DNA of 64,000 nt from Gymnopilus junonius. Lineage: Eukaryota; Basidiomycota; Agaricomycetes; Agaricales; Galerinaceae. Shown in pieces: positions 1 to 9,615 of this stretch. Where the stretch lies: positions 372,001 to 436,000 of the forward strand of contig JADNYJ010000007.1 of the NCBI GenBank assembly GCA_015501075.1, in the 5' to 3' direction. The notes under the pieces were generated by a model. That model worked only from the letters and a program-made list of their open reading frames with translations. It was not told the DNA's origin and ran no database searches. Position 1 is the stretch's first letter. The number at the start of each line of letters is the position of its first letter. The position numbers and the translations under genes were made by a program.

Positions 1-23
1 GAATTTTCTGACATTTCCTGTAG

Positions 24-227
24 TGCAAGTCTCAGTACTGGTTGACTCAGGGTAGCAACTCCTGGAACACCTACGCCAGCCCTTCTGCCATGGCCACCGG
101 ATCTAGCTGGAGTTCATCCAGCTCTTACGGCTCAAGTGGTTCCTCCTATGGGTCAAGCGGTTCCTCCTACGGCTCAAACGGTTCCTCAAGCGGATCGTCA
201 TATGGTAGCTCAGGCTCTGGGTACTAA
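24..227 (+). CDS. C-terminal exon of a Ser/Gly-rich protein (5' part outside window)
   Basis: The reading frame opens right after a good intron acceptor (TTTCCTGTAG, ending at base 23) and runs 67 codons to TAA at 225-227. It begins CKSQYW and then becomes almost pure Ser, Gly and Tyr, with SSYGSSG-type repeats, and ends SGSGY. The upstream in-frame TAG is part of the acceptor, so this is an internal splice junction and not a start. The tail looks like a disordered low-complexity linker, of the kind found at the C-termini of some secreted wall-anchored proteins and some RNA-binding proteins. No catalytic motif lies inside the window, so no function is assigned. The frame and strand are fairly secure; the identity is unknown. 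Confidence 0.6.
   Translation, partial: CKSQYWLTQGSNSWNTYASPSAMATGSSWSSSSSYGSSGSSYGSSGSSYGSNGSSSGSSYGSSGSGY
129..191 (+). repeat. 21-bp coding minisatellite (three copies)
   Basis: Three tandem 21-base units (129-149, 150-170, 171-191) share the pattern GGYTCAARYGGTTCCTC and encode G-S-S/N-G-S-S-Y/S. Their length is a multiple of three, so copy-number change keeps the frame. They form the Ser/Gly/Tyr tail of the first gene. Confidence 0.75.
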
Positions 228-779
228 ATTTGTTAGGCCTTAGGAGGTTGAAAAAAGGTGATTTCACTGTTGTCGCGCTCTTGCTGTCATGTCCCATCAC
301 GTTGTAGAATTTTTCCTTTAGCAGGTTTACCACCCACATCATCGGACTTCATACCATTCCACCTTATAGCTTTATTTCGCAAATGGACCTTTTTACTCTC
401 TATCTTCGATCTTCTTCAAGCTGCTATCAATAGTCGATGCTTAATACGTTTTTTCAAAGGCGTTCTAGTCCTTTCGTTCTTCCCTTGACAGGTTCATATC
501 CGCGACGGTCCTTTTTTTGACCTATTTATTTCCTTTGATCCGACTCCCCTCTGTCCAATCCGTCTGGCACTGTCTACCGCTCTATCTAGGTGTACCTTAC
601 TAGATTGGCTTTCAATGGGATGTACTTGAAAAACGCTACAAAAAATCAATGAGGCGTTTACATACTTACATGCCCGTTACTTTTACTCATATGCCTTGCA
701 AATGACGTCATCGTTATTACTTATAACCGTTCACTAAGACTTCCGAAAGTAATCGATTACTACTTACTCGTTGACCACC
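228..779. other. Intergenic, 552 bp
   Basis: This stretch lies between the Ser/Gly-rich gene and the thioredoxin gene. It should hold the 3' end of the first and the promoter of the second. The short frames found here overlap on both strands and show no recognisable domain. I see nothing else. Confidence 0.5.
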
Positions 780-1323
780 ATGCCTATAATTTTTGCAGAT
801 GGATCGATAGATCCTATAACACTCTTCAAAGTTCCCGAACATTTTGTTGTCTTCTATTCATCCATCGTAAATGGCGAGATGTGGTGTCCAGTCAGTACTT
901 GCCAGACCAGCACCCTCCAGAACTCTTAAATCTGATTATCCTGTTTGACTAGGACTGTCGGCGGGTGGAAGATATTGTTAAAGAGACGTTCTCTGGAGAT
1001 GATCATGATGTATTAATCGTCTACGTAGGCGATAGGACTCAGTGAGTAGCTTCAGTCTGCTTGAACTTCGGATACCACCGGCTTACTTTACTTGACTATA
1101 TCAGGTGGAAGAACCCAACCAATATCTATCGACAAGAGCCTTGGCATATCACAAATGTTCCAACGATAATACGTCTGAAAAATGTAGGCACCTCTCGTTT
1201 TCTCTGGACCTGCATTACTGATGACTATGGCGATTGACTCAAAATCAGGGTAAAGAGGACGGAAGACTTTCAGACGACCAGGAAATTTTGAATGAACTGA
1301 AGACATTCGTAAAAAGCGAATGA
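780..1323 (+). CDS. TXNDC17/TRP14-like thioredoxin-fold protein (DUF953)
   Basis: Four exons (780-890, 953-1041, 1105-1183, 1249-1323) join into a 117-residue protein, close to the 123 residues of human TXNDC17. The first exon reads MPIIFADGSIDPITLFKVPE and ends WCP; the second starts DC, giving the family's WCPDC redox motif. The phrase VYVGDRTQWKNPTN follows, then the cis-proline region NVPTIIRLKNG. Introns are 62, 63 and 65 nt with GTCAGT, GTGAGT and GTAGGC donors. The family consists of cytosolic disulfide reductases that usually take electrons from thioredoxin reductase and act on small disulfides and peroxiredoxin-linked substrates. No exon exceeds 111 nt, so simple open-frame searches miss the gene. 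The assignment rests on motif and length. The exact substrate is not known. Confidence 0.88.
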
Positions 1324-1572
1324 AAGTAATCATCAAGGACAAATTCAAGGATTAGGAAATGTACACATAAGGACAGATAATATAATGCATTTATGACTTT
1401 TTTACTCGTCGACATGAGTACCCGTATAAGCTGCACCTCCCAACGATTCAGGACTATGATTGGTCGGTGTTTGCCTCGGTTTCTTGTGATTGCACCGCAG
1501 AGCCAATGGAGGAGACCTGGGCAAGTCTTAGGCATACCGGTCCAGGTAAATCTAGAGCGGCGGCGCGAGTTC

Positions 1573-1821
1573 TCACTCAGCCCTCAAGGGCTCCATTTCT
1601 TCCTCATCCTTTTTAGACCTTTTAGACTCTATGACACGCTTCGTTTTCAAGTAGGCCAAGATAATGCCCCAAATTATGAGAGGGCTGAATACAAATCCTA
1701 ATAAGAGAAGCAACGCAGTCCCAGGCTGGAGAGGTGCAGGTTGGTCATCCGCCGTAGGAACAGGGCTTGAAGGAGGGATCGCGTCCGTCCTTGTGGCATT
1801 GACCTGACGAGTTGGGTTCAT
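1573..1821 (-). CDS. Small single-pass membrane protein, hypothetical
   Basis: From the ATG at 1821 the frame codes for 83 residues. An N-terminal half rich in Pro, Thr and Ser (with NAT, a possible N-glycosylation site) is followed by one strongly hydrophobic segment of about 23 residues (GTALLLLLGFVFSPLIIWGI) and then a basic-acidic tail, KTKRVIESKRSKKDEEEMEP. The positive charges just after the hydrophobic segment predict a cytosolic C-terminus. The same frame stays open upstream to about 1975, next to a plausible CAG acceptor, so a longer protein with a 5' exon is possible. It lies just downstream of the MOCS1-type gene on the same strand. I do not recognise a family. Confidence 0.45.
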   Translation of the reverse strand: MNPTRQVNATRTDAIPPSSPVPTADDQPAPLQPGTALLLLLGFVFSPLIIWGIILAYLKTKRVIESKRSKKDEEEMEPLRAE

Positions 1822-2068
1822 GTTTCGGAAATGATTATCGTCAATGACAAAAAATAGCCTCGGAGGTTTGGAATGATACTCCTTCGAAACAGGGTGTGGA
1901 CCAGGTTGACAATGGAATGGGGCCCTTATCACAGCGCAAAAGATTGGATCGAGGATGACCAATGTATGTACTGAAATGATCGAGCGTTAGTGGGGCCAAG
2001 TCTCACATCTCCGACGCGGGGCTCTCCTTTCTAGTAACTGGGTCCTAATTAGGTAAAGCCTCCAACAT

Positions 2069-4280
2069 TTAGTTGGGTCGATCAAAGTCACCGCTGCGCC
2101 CCCCAGATTTATGGGTCACCATTATTTCTCCGATCGTCATCTCTTTTCCTGCAACCGCTTTGAGCATGTCCCACACAGTCAGTAGCCCAACGGATGTAGC
2201 AGTCAATGCCTCCATCTCAACGCCTGTCTTCCCTTCACACGATACAGTCGCAGTGCATGTAATGCAATAACGAGGTCTTGTATCTTTGTTATTTGAATGC
2301 TTTAGTTCAAGTGTTTCTGCTTTCAAATGGGCATCGATTTTTGAGAGTGTAAGTGGGTGACAGAGGGGGATCAAGTTAGGTGTTTGTTTTGCTCCCATGA
2401 TGGCTGCAAGCTGCGCAACAGTGAGAACATCGCCTTTTCTTCGAACTTTTTCAAGAGCCTTGTTTCCTGGTGTTGAAGGTTGGTCGACGCCTTCGAGTGG
2501 ATATGATGTCGTTATTAGATTATAAGCTATTTCCGGAATAAATATTCGACCCGTTGCTGTTGCAGTACGTTTCGTAGGTTGCTTGTCGCTGACGTCTACC
2601 ATCGAAGCATGACCATGCTCGTCAATGTGGGTCAGCCGGTTTGAGGAACTGTAAGCGCGAACGCCAAGGTTCTGTGGTTGCTGCCTCGGCGTACTTGATA
2701 GGAGAGGCCAAGAAAATTGGGCGCTTGGCGCACGAATTGGCCCCCCTGGCGTGCCATGACCTGCAATAAAGAAAAGATGATTAGAACGTAAAGCTATGGA
2801 ATAATGCACACTCTACATGGAAGAGACTCAACCGCCTATGAGGATCATCGGTCGATTCGTGACGACATCGATGTCTTCCATACCAGCATGTTTTTCTTTC
2901 TTGCCGGTCACTGCCCGGCCAATTGTTTCCAGCAAGTCCTCATCGGAAACTCCCATGCGAAGTTTATCGCGCAGAGAAACCTCAGTGGCGTCGAATAAAC
3001 ACACCTAAAGTTTCAGCTTGTCAGCGTTTGTAAATCAGGATGAAAGCTAATTTACCTTGATCTGACCATCTGCTGTCAACCGCAGACGGTTGCAGGAACC
3101 ACAGAAATGGTCTGACATGCTGGAGATGAAGCCAAAGTTTCCTTTGTAGCCAGGTATCGTCCACGATTTCGCAGTGTCATTCAGCTCATCTGGGGCGCGC
3201 TGAACGTTGGGGTGTCGTTCTTGTATGCGCCTGAGTAGTTCAGAAGATTCGACCATTTTTTTCTTGTCCCATTTATTGCCTGTAATGTGCAAAAAGGGCT
3301 GGATATATATTTAGTAATATGGTAAGACGAACATACCTGTAAATGGCATAAATTCGATAAAACGAACAGACAGCGATTCATTCTTGGTCATCTCCACGAA
3401 GTCGAGGACTTCAGAATCGTTCAAGCCTTTTATTACCACAACGTTCAATTTCACAGATTGTAGAGGAGACGTCAAAGCAACTTCAAGAGCTCTGAGGACC
3501 GCGTCGTGCCCTCTACGTCTGGTGATCAGTTCAAATTTAAAAGGGTCCAAAGTATCGAGGCTAAATCATTTTCAATGACAAGCCATCACAGAAGGAGGTC
3601 AAACTATGGCACCTTAAGTTCAAGTGAGTGAGGCCATTTTCGATGAGTTGAGGTAATCGTCTGTGTAGAGCAAGACCATTGCTAGTCATTCCAATAGATT
3701 TAAGCCCGTGGAGTCGGAGAGAATTCAAGCTGCCTAAATAAGCATTAGATGACGTTCGTCGGTTAACTGATAAAGCACTGACTGATGATGTCCGTAATCC
3801 CTTTCCTAACTGTAGGCTCTCCACCAGTAAGCCTGATTTTTGTTACCCCACTTTTAACAAAAAGCGTAGCAAGACGAAGAATCTCGTTGTTGGTAAGCAG
3901 TTTACCATCTGGTGAAAGTTCGACACCTTCACTAGGCATGCAATAAAAACCTGCAGAGCTGCTGAGTTAATCGTCTAAGCAGATTGACATGAGATAGCAC
4001 ACATCGGAGGTTGCATCTTTCGGTCAAGGAGATCCGAAGATAATTGTGTCGACGATGAAATGTGTCTGTTAGATGCGGGGAGACAGGCGTCGCAGAATCG
4101 ATTTCTTTAATTCTTGCCTGCAAAAAATTAGCGTTTCTGAATGTCGATGATGCGTAAATCATCAACTACCTGGGCCTTAAGTTGCACGTCCGACCCCCTA
4201 AGTACGGGATTTGCTGCGCCGGTCGCAAAACATCGAAACGCAGTGGTGTTTATGCCAGAAAATGTCTTCGAGAGGGGCAT
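2069..4280 (-). CDS. MOCS1: Molybdenum cofactor biosynthesis protein, MoaA-MoaC type (MOCS1/cnxABC)
   Basis: The protein makes cyclic pyranopterin monophosphate from GTP, the first step of molybdopterin synthesis. The MoaA half is a radical-SAM enzyme. After an N-terminus that looks like a mitochondrial presequence ([20 protein letters not shown]) come the cluster motif CNLRCFYCMP (C-x3-C-x2-C, split by an intron), [11 protein letters not shown], and the second Fe-S motif [19 protein letters not shown]. The MoaC half (2069-2760) has [26 protein letters not shown] and ends KSGGRSGDF. The start is the ATG at 4280; a longer frame upstream lacks a better ATG. MoaA can end at Gly-Gly-stop (2836-2828), or be joined in frame to MoaC by an intron ending at 2761. 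The pathway supplies nitrate reductase and sulfite oxidase. The gene is divergent from PUP3. Confidence 0.93.
2761..2883 (-). other. Alternatively spliced intron at the MoaA/MoaC junction of MOCS1
   Basis: Two GT donors feed one acceptor (TTTATTGCAG, ending at 2761). Donor GTATGG at 2883 gives a 123-nt intron and donor GTTGAG at 2832 a 72-nt intron. Both keep the frame into MoaC (joining as AGHGTP or IGGHGTP). If neither is used, MoaA continues to NRPMILIGG followed directly by TGA at 2830-2828. A branch-like TTCTAAT lies upstream of the acceptor. The tail ending in Gly-Gly matches the essential C-terminus of MOCS1A-type proteins. Confidence 0.6.
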
Positions 4281-4523
4281 GATTCGTGACCGAAGAGCAA
4301 TATCAGAAAGAAAGAGGCATTCTAGGTTATCTGATGACAAAACACACGAGGTTCAAAACAACCAACATGACTCCGTAAAGAAGGGGAATGAGGAACCGGG
4401 CATCGCGTGACAAACCGTTACTATTACAGAGGCGACGCGTCACCCAGAAAGGGTACTCGACGCGTAATTCTCGACTACATTCGCTTTACCCTATAACTTG
4501 TCCTTCCCTATCGTTTTCTCAAC
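4281..4523. promoter_or_regulatory. Divergent promoter between MOCS1 and PUP3
   Basis: These 243 bp separate the two start codons. They contain two copies of ACGCGT (4435-4440 and 4460-4465) about 25 bp apart. ACGCGT is the MluI cell-cycle box bound by MBF in ascomycete yeasts; that it works so here is inference. No clear TATA box was found. Confidence 0.45.
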
Positions 4524-5371
4524 ATGGTACGCCCATATAATATATTATTCCTGGATGCTGGGGGCTGAGCGTTCAACAGTCGATTATGGATCACAACGGT
4601 GGCTCCGTTATAGCCATGGTGGGCAAGGACTGTGTCGCCATTGCCTCTGATCTGCGTTTGGGAAATCAAGCCCTAGGCATCTCCTCGAATTTCCAAAGAG
4701 TGCGTCTCCCTGTTTTGTTGCTTATAAGCAGAGGTACTGATAAGTAGTGGAGATTTTTCCTGTAACAGACCGCATCTACCTCGGACTTCCTGGACTTGCA
4801 ACGGATGTAGCGACCTTGTGAGCAAACACTTCTCCGTTTCCCAATATTGTGCACCCAGATCGAACGTCTGTTAGACATGAACGCCTCCGCTTCAGATTGA
4901 ATATGTATACCATCAAAGAGGAACGAGAAATCGAGCCAGAAACCTTCGCACACCTTGTTTCCTCTACACTCTACGAACACCGATTTGGCCCATACTTCAT
5001 CGAGCCTGTCATGGCAGGCATGTCGAAAACACCATCAGGCGGCCTTAAACCCTTCATTGCAGCTACGGACCTCATTGGATGCCTAAACTTTGCCAAGGAC
5101 TTTGTTGTTGCCGGAACTGCTAGCTCAAAGCTGTATGGTGTGGCGGAGGGACTTTGGGAACCTGATCTTGAACCAGAAGACCTCTTCGAGACGATATCAC
5201 AAACGCTGATGAACGCAGTGGACCGTGATGCATTCTCGGGTTGGGGAGGCATCGTGCACGTAATGTCAATATACTTAATTTCGGAGTCTTAGTCCTTCGA
5301 CTGATTATCAATTCTTCCACAGAACAAAGGACAAGGTTATCACGCGTACGCTGAAGGCAAGGATGGACTAA
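4524..5371 (+). CDS. PUP3: 20S proteasome subunit beta type-3
   Basis: Five exons (4524-4526, 4580-4699, 4753-4817, 4875-5264, 5323-5371) give 208 residues, against 205 in human PSMB3. The protein starts M-SIMDHNGGSVIAMVGKDC and carries FQRIFPVTDRIYLGLPGLAT, FRLNMYTIKEER, EHRFGPYFIEPV, SLWEP-like LWEPDLEPEDLFETISQTL and the C-terminal TRTLKARMD, all close to PSMB3. Beta-3 is a structural, non-catalytic subunit of the proteasome core; as expected there is no propeptide with an N-terminal catalytic Thr. The first exon holds only the ATG, followed at once by a GTACGC donor. The 5265 donor (GTCAAT) is weak, but it is the only one that keeps the conserved end in frame. Confidence 0.95.
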
Positions 5372-5544
5372 TTCACCACGAATCTTTAATACCTCAGACG
5401 CTTGTACACTTGATTCGGTTTGTATTAATTCAGGAAGAGTAACAAGTTCTCACGTTCATGATGGTGGTTGAAAGCACGTACGTTGAGAACTTGCTGAAGA
5501 CAACAGTTCTGTCCAACATTCAATCATTCCATGATTCATGAGCA

Positions 5545-7252
5545 ATGCTGCGCTTTTTTAATTTTTGTACTGCTTTTACACTCGTGTCTGTTCTCTCTGT
5601 TCTTGTCAATCGACGGCTTTCTAACGAAAGCATTTCGCGAAACGATAGTTCCACTGATATTTTGACAGGTAACAATCCGGATACAACAGTTGTAATCCTC
5701 AATTGGTCGCGCTTTCATAACGTCAGAAAGATCACATCGAGCATCTGCGAAAACCTTCTGGAAGACGTTGTGGATGGTATTGTTGTTTGGAACAATAATC
5801 CCAGACAGATAGCATTCTCAGTTCGTTGCCTTCCAACTCTCGATGCTCACTGAAGAATTTATCGATCATTCTTTGCAGGGTTTTGTGAACACGACGTGCC
5901 CAGAACAGAAGCTGAAAATCGTCAATTCTCCTGAAAATTTGTATTTCCAGGCACGTTATATGGCATGTGCCCAAGCCAAGACGCCTTACTGTTTTATCCA
6001 GGTTCGAAAAGATCTGTTCATCATATCCGGAAGCTAAATACAACAGGATGATGATTTCTTAGTCTTACCAGAAATTATACGTGCTCTGGCAGTTCGAATG
6101 AAAGAAGCGTCTTTGCCATCAATCCACTTGCAACCAGCAGACGAGATGCTTTCTAGCGAGCTCCGTACAATTTCTGTCGGACCGAGAATTCGAACTACCT
6201 TTGCTTGGTTAGGCTATGGAACCATCGTTACAAGGATGTATGCCATCGAATTCTTATCGTTACTGGACGTGCTCAAGCTGTCCGTCGAGGAGCATCAGAT
6301 GGCGGACAATTACTTCACTATTCTCAGAAATGTGATCCCTGAAAGGTGGTTCGAGCCGGGCATTCCGCTTGGAGGTGGCCAACCGTTTACTGTTGGCTTT
6401 GAGGGCGAGGAGAGGAATAATCGACATATTGTTGGTATTCCACTCCATTTCATGCGTTTTTTTCCTTAATATTCTCAGATCAGAGCTGCAGAGCTACTTG
6501 ACGCTATCACAAGTTCAAGCGATTACTACCATGGTCTCCCATATGTCAACTTTTCGCCACATCCCATAGATAACTCCATTTCGAGAGCTCCGTGCCATGG
6601 TCTGAGCAGACTATGTGTCTTCGAAACCTCCATCAAGCTGCTCTCGGATATCGGGATAGAAAGCGCGATGTCCGCGGCAACGGAGATACTCAAGCTTGAG
6701 AAAAATAGATACCAGCAGTTGGGACAGGCAAAAAAAGAACATTACCTCGGCTTCCCACCCTCAAGCGCAGTGGATGGACGATACGAAACGGCCTTCCGCA
6801 GCCCAGAAAGTAAGTGCCTCCATGGACTTCCCAGATCGATGCAACTTATTCGTATTTTTTAATCGATAGACGCGAAGAAAAATGAGTGGATTATGCTGGA
6901 TCTAACGCGGACCTTTTCTGGTAGGGTGAATTTTGTTCTAGTTGTGGGACAAGATATGGGAGCCATTTTACAAAAAGCAATTTTTGAGGCTTCTCGGAAC
7001 GGAATCATTTGGGTGGGTGGGTTGTTTGTACTGTCCAATTGACTTCCTCCTTTAACTAATAGTAACATTACACAGGACGATTTTTCTTCTCGTCTGGAAT
7101 GTAGAAACTCTTCCAGCAAGCTAATAAAATGTCGGGCGGTGTTCAAAGATCTACAAGTTCGCTTTTTCAGATTACGCTGCCTGGAGGCTGTGGATGAGCA
7201 GTGGGCCGTTCATGATGTATATGTCGAGCTCGAGGAGAACCATGGCCAATAG
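5545..7252 (+). CDS. Type II membrane glycosyltransferase-like protein (GT-A fold, DDD motif)
   Basis: The start at 5545 gives a short cytosolic tail and a signal-anchor (FFNFCTAFTLVSVLSVLV), typical of Golgi glycosyltransferases. The luminal part begins TTVVILNWSRFHNV and has VVWNNNP, FQARYMACAQAKTPYCFIQ and then QDDDFLVLPE. The acidic triplet is the likely metal and nucleotide-sugar DXD site. Further on lie FAWLGYGTIVTR, ADNYFTILRN, ERWFEPGIPLGGGQPFTVG and the end VDEQWAVHDVYVELEENHGQ. About five introns split the gene (5821-5878 and 6002-6046 are the first two). The layout resembles basidiomycete proteins placed near exostosin-like GT64 enzymes, but I am not certain of the family and the sugar substrate is unknown. 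The gene starts about 170 bp after PUP3 on the same strand. Confidence 0.7.
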
Positions 7253-7708
7253 TGAAGGAAAGCAAAGGCAGGGAGAGGCTCGTGGTGTTCCGCGTCGGAC
7301 CTGAATGGTGATCGACGCTTTTATAGGACCCATGGTCTTCCCCGTGGGCCATCAACGGCACCGTCCACTGCCCAATCTTTCGCCTAATATAGGGCTACAT
7401 ATTGGAAGGTTCAGAAAAAAAAGCTATTGTAATAGAGATGAAGATTTGATACAAGCAAAAATTTGGCTACTTCCTTGAATGTTGTAAATATTATGCTCAT
7501 TAATTCGTGAAATTCTTTCGCAGCTTTTGTGCACAGAGACAACGAAGAGATCGTTGAAAGGATCTCGAGAGGAAGAGAAATATTCCGTTTGGACGAACAT
7601 TCTCCGCTTACGTCATACTAAACGGGCGAGGTGCCCTGCGGCGTTAAATGCCTCCAACGACCCCCATTCTCTGCTCATTCTCTGCCCTTTCCTCTTGATA
7701 TCACTCTT
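7253..7708. other. Intergenic, 456 bp
   Basis: Separates the glycosyltransferase-like gene from the NIPSNAP gene, both on the + strand. It should hold the terminator of the first and the promoter of the second. Pyrimidine-rich sequence lies just before the NIPSNAP start (about 7665-7700), which is common in fungal promoters. Nothing else was seen. Confidence 0.5.
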
Positions 7709-8918
7709 ATGTTGCACTCAGCTGTTCGTCGTGTAGCTGCGCCTGGAGCGGCAGCCTCTGCTAAGAGGGGCATTTCTGTACAGGTAAGCACACTACTGCC
7801 ACAAGAAGCAGTGACACGGAGCAGCATGAGCTGTCTTTCTGGTTGATTTTTATAATCGCAGTCCCTTTTACATGGTTCTCCGGAAGCCAAAGCAGCCGGG
7901 GATATTGATACCCAACAGCATTCACGTCTAGTCGGAAGAGGAAAGTATGTCCACGGGTTTGAAAGTGTGTCTCTGTGCCCCCGTGTATGCCTTGCTCTGA
8001 AATTCAGTTTAAGCTCACCGCGTCAAACCCGACAAGATTGACGAATACAAGAAAGCTGCGTAAGCAGCGTTTAATATAGATCCAAAACCCGACTTATTGG
8101 CTTCCGACTATCCAGAGAACGGTACTACAAGGGTATTCAGGAGGACCCCAGGCTCCATGTCAAGCTCAGCGGAAACTGGGAGACCCTAGTTGGCGATCAA
8201 GACACATTCATTCATATCCTTGAATATGAGAACTATGGTGGCTTCGACAAGACGTCTCAGCTTGCCAGGTCTTCTGAGGTGTGAATTGTGATACCGCATC
8301 CAAATGTTCTTTTCCTCACGAAATTTATTGAAGCATTGGGATGCCTATAAGGCGATGCTTCCATTCCTTAATTCTAGAACAAGTCAACTAAACCAAGAGT
8401 TTGCCATTTTACCAACTGCTCCTCCACGCGCAGAAGGAGGCATATTTGAACTGAGGACTTATCAACTCAAGCCAGGAACCCTTTTGGAATGGGAGAATAC
8501 ATGGTGCGTCATAATCTTACGTGAAACTCCCATGTACCAACCCTTCTCTTTCACAGGCGACGGGGTATTGAAGCGCGGCGCAAATCCGTTGCGCCAGTAG
8601 GAGCTTGGTTCTCCCAACTTGGGCGACTTCATCAAGTCCATCATATGTGGCAGTACCCGTAAGTATCGGTCCGGTCTATCCGGTCTTGGCTGACGGACGG
8701 ACGGACGACTCGGACGTACAGAGATTTACAGACACGGAAAGACGTACGCGAACAGGCATGGCAGATCGATGGATGGGCGGAGACAGTTTCGAAGGTTCGG
8801 ACGAATTTTTCTTTCTCCACGTGAATGTCATTTCGACAGTTTTTTACAGACAGCGCAGTTGGCGAAGTTAATGGACGCTTCTATTCTGTCACCTTTATCG
8901 TTCAGCCCTCTCAAATAA
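7709..8918 (+). CDS. NIPSNAP family mitochondrial protein
   Basis: A basic, Arg/Ala-rich N-terminus (MLHSAVRRVAAPGAAASAKR) looks like a mitochondrial presequence. The two ferredoxin-like NIPSNAP halves follow: SLLHGSPEAKAAGDIDTQQH, LVGRGKYVHGFETHRVKPDK, VKLSGNWETLVGDQDTFIHI and LEYENYGGFDK, then GGIFELRTYQLKPGTLLEWE, GAWFSQLGRLHQVHHMWQYP and the family ending ILSPLSFSPLK. Seven or so short introns join in frame. One (GTGTGTCTCT to TTTAAG, near 7964-8013) must end at an unusual AAG because the nearer CAG would bring in a stop. NIPSNAPs are mitochondrial proteins, and in animals they serve as mitophagy signals; their role in fungi is not well defined. Family call is firm. Confidence 0.9.
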
Positions 8919-9615
8919 GGTCACCATGTATAGTATCTATACCTATCCGAATTAGCAAACCTCAGTCGTTCCTGGACTTGAAATAACGCACCTGGAGTCC
9001 GGTGGCAGACGGTGTGAGCACTGACACAAGCTTCGAGTCTCATGACAGTGAATCAAAGAGATAACTGATAATAATACGCCTTAGTTGAGTTCTTTAAACT
9101 CTTCCTAACCTCATCGCGGTCTCACGCCGGCGCGCGTATTCGCAAGTTCGCCTTGATGTATACAAAAAATGCAAGAAGAATGGCTCTTATTACCCATGTT
9201 ATTTTTTCCTGGCTGGTGTTTAATTCTGTCCTATCAGCTCACAACGGAATACCGTCGGAAATGTGAAAATGACCTTGATAGTCGAGAGTCGTAAGTGGCG
9301 TCGGTGGGCTTGATGTCTAACATAAAAAACCATCTTCTGACCACGGAGATGATGTGAAGAGAGTGGGGATTTCTAGAAGAGTGATATCTTGACCAAGGTC
9401 CTGGGTTAAAGAGAGTGGTGTTGTGTCAATCGATTGGCAGCTATGTGAGAAGACCTTGATTGCCGGCGGCTCGCGGATTGTAATTCGATCGACTAGGCGC
9501 TCACGTGCGTGTCATCCCGCGTCTCAGGCTTAGATCAGTCATTCCAATTATGAATTAATCCTCCCTACCATTCTTACTCTTAACTTTCACGACTAATCCC
9601 CTTCCGAAATACTGA
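8919..9615. other. Intergenic, 697 bp, promoter side of a transcription factor gene
   Basis: No supported open frame was found. A CACGTG E-box-like hexamer occurs near 9502, inside a TCACGTGCGTG stretch. The long leader is typical of fungal regulatory genes. No other structure was seen. Confidence 0.45.

Noticed and set aside
103..342. 79-codon minus-strand frame over the start of the window
   Set aside because: It is the antisense shadow of the Ser/Gly/Tyr repeat exon, giving Arg/Asn-rich text typical of reverse-read repeats.
6002..6046. Frameshift in the glycosyltransferase-like gene
   Set aside because: The register change is explained by a normal 45-nt intron whose removal joins CFIQ to DDDFLV.
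8685..8705. GGAC tandem repeat in the NIPSNAP gene
   Set aside because: A four-unit microsatellite wholly inside an intron, with no sign of function.
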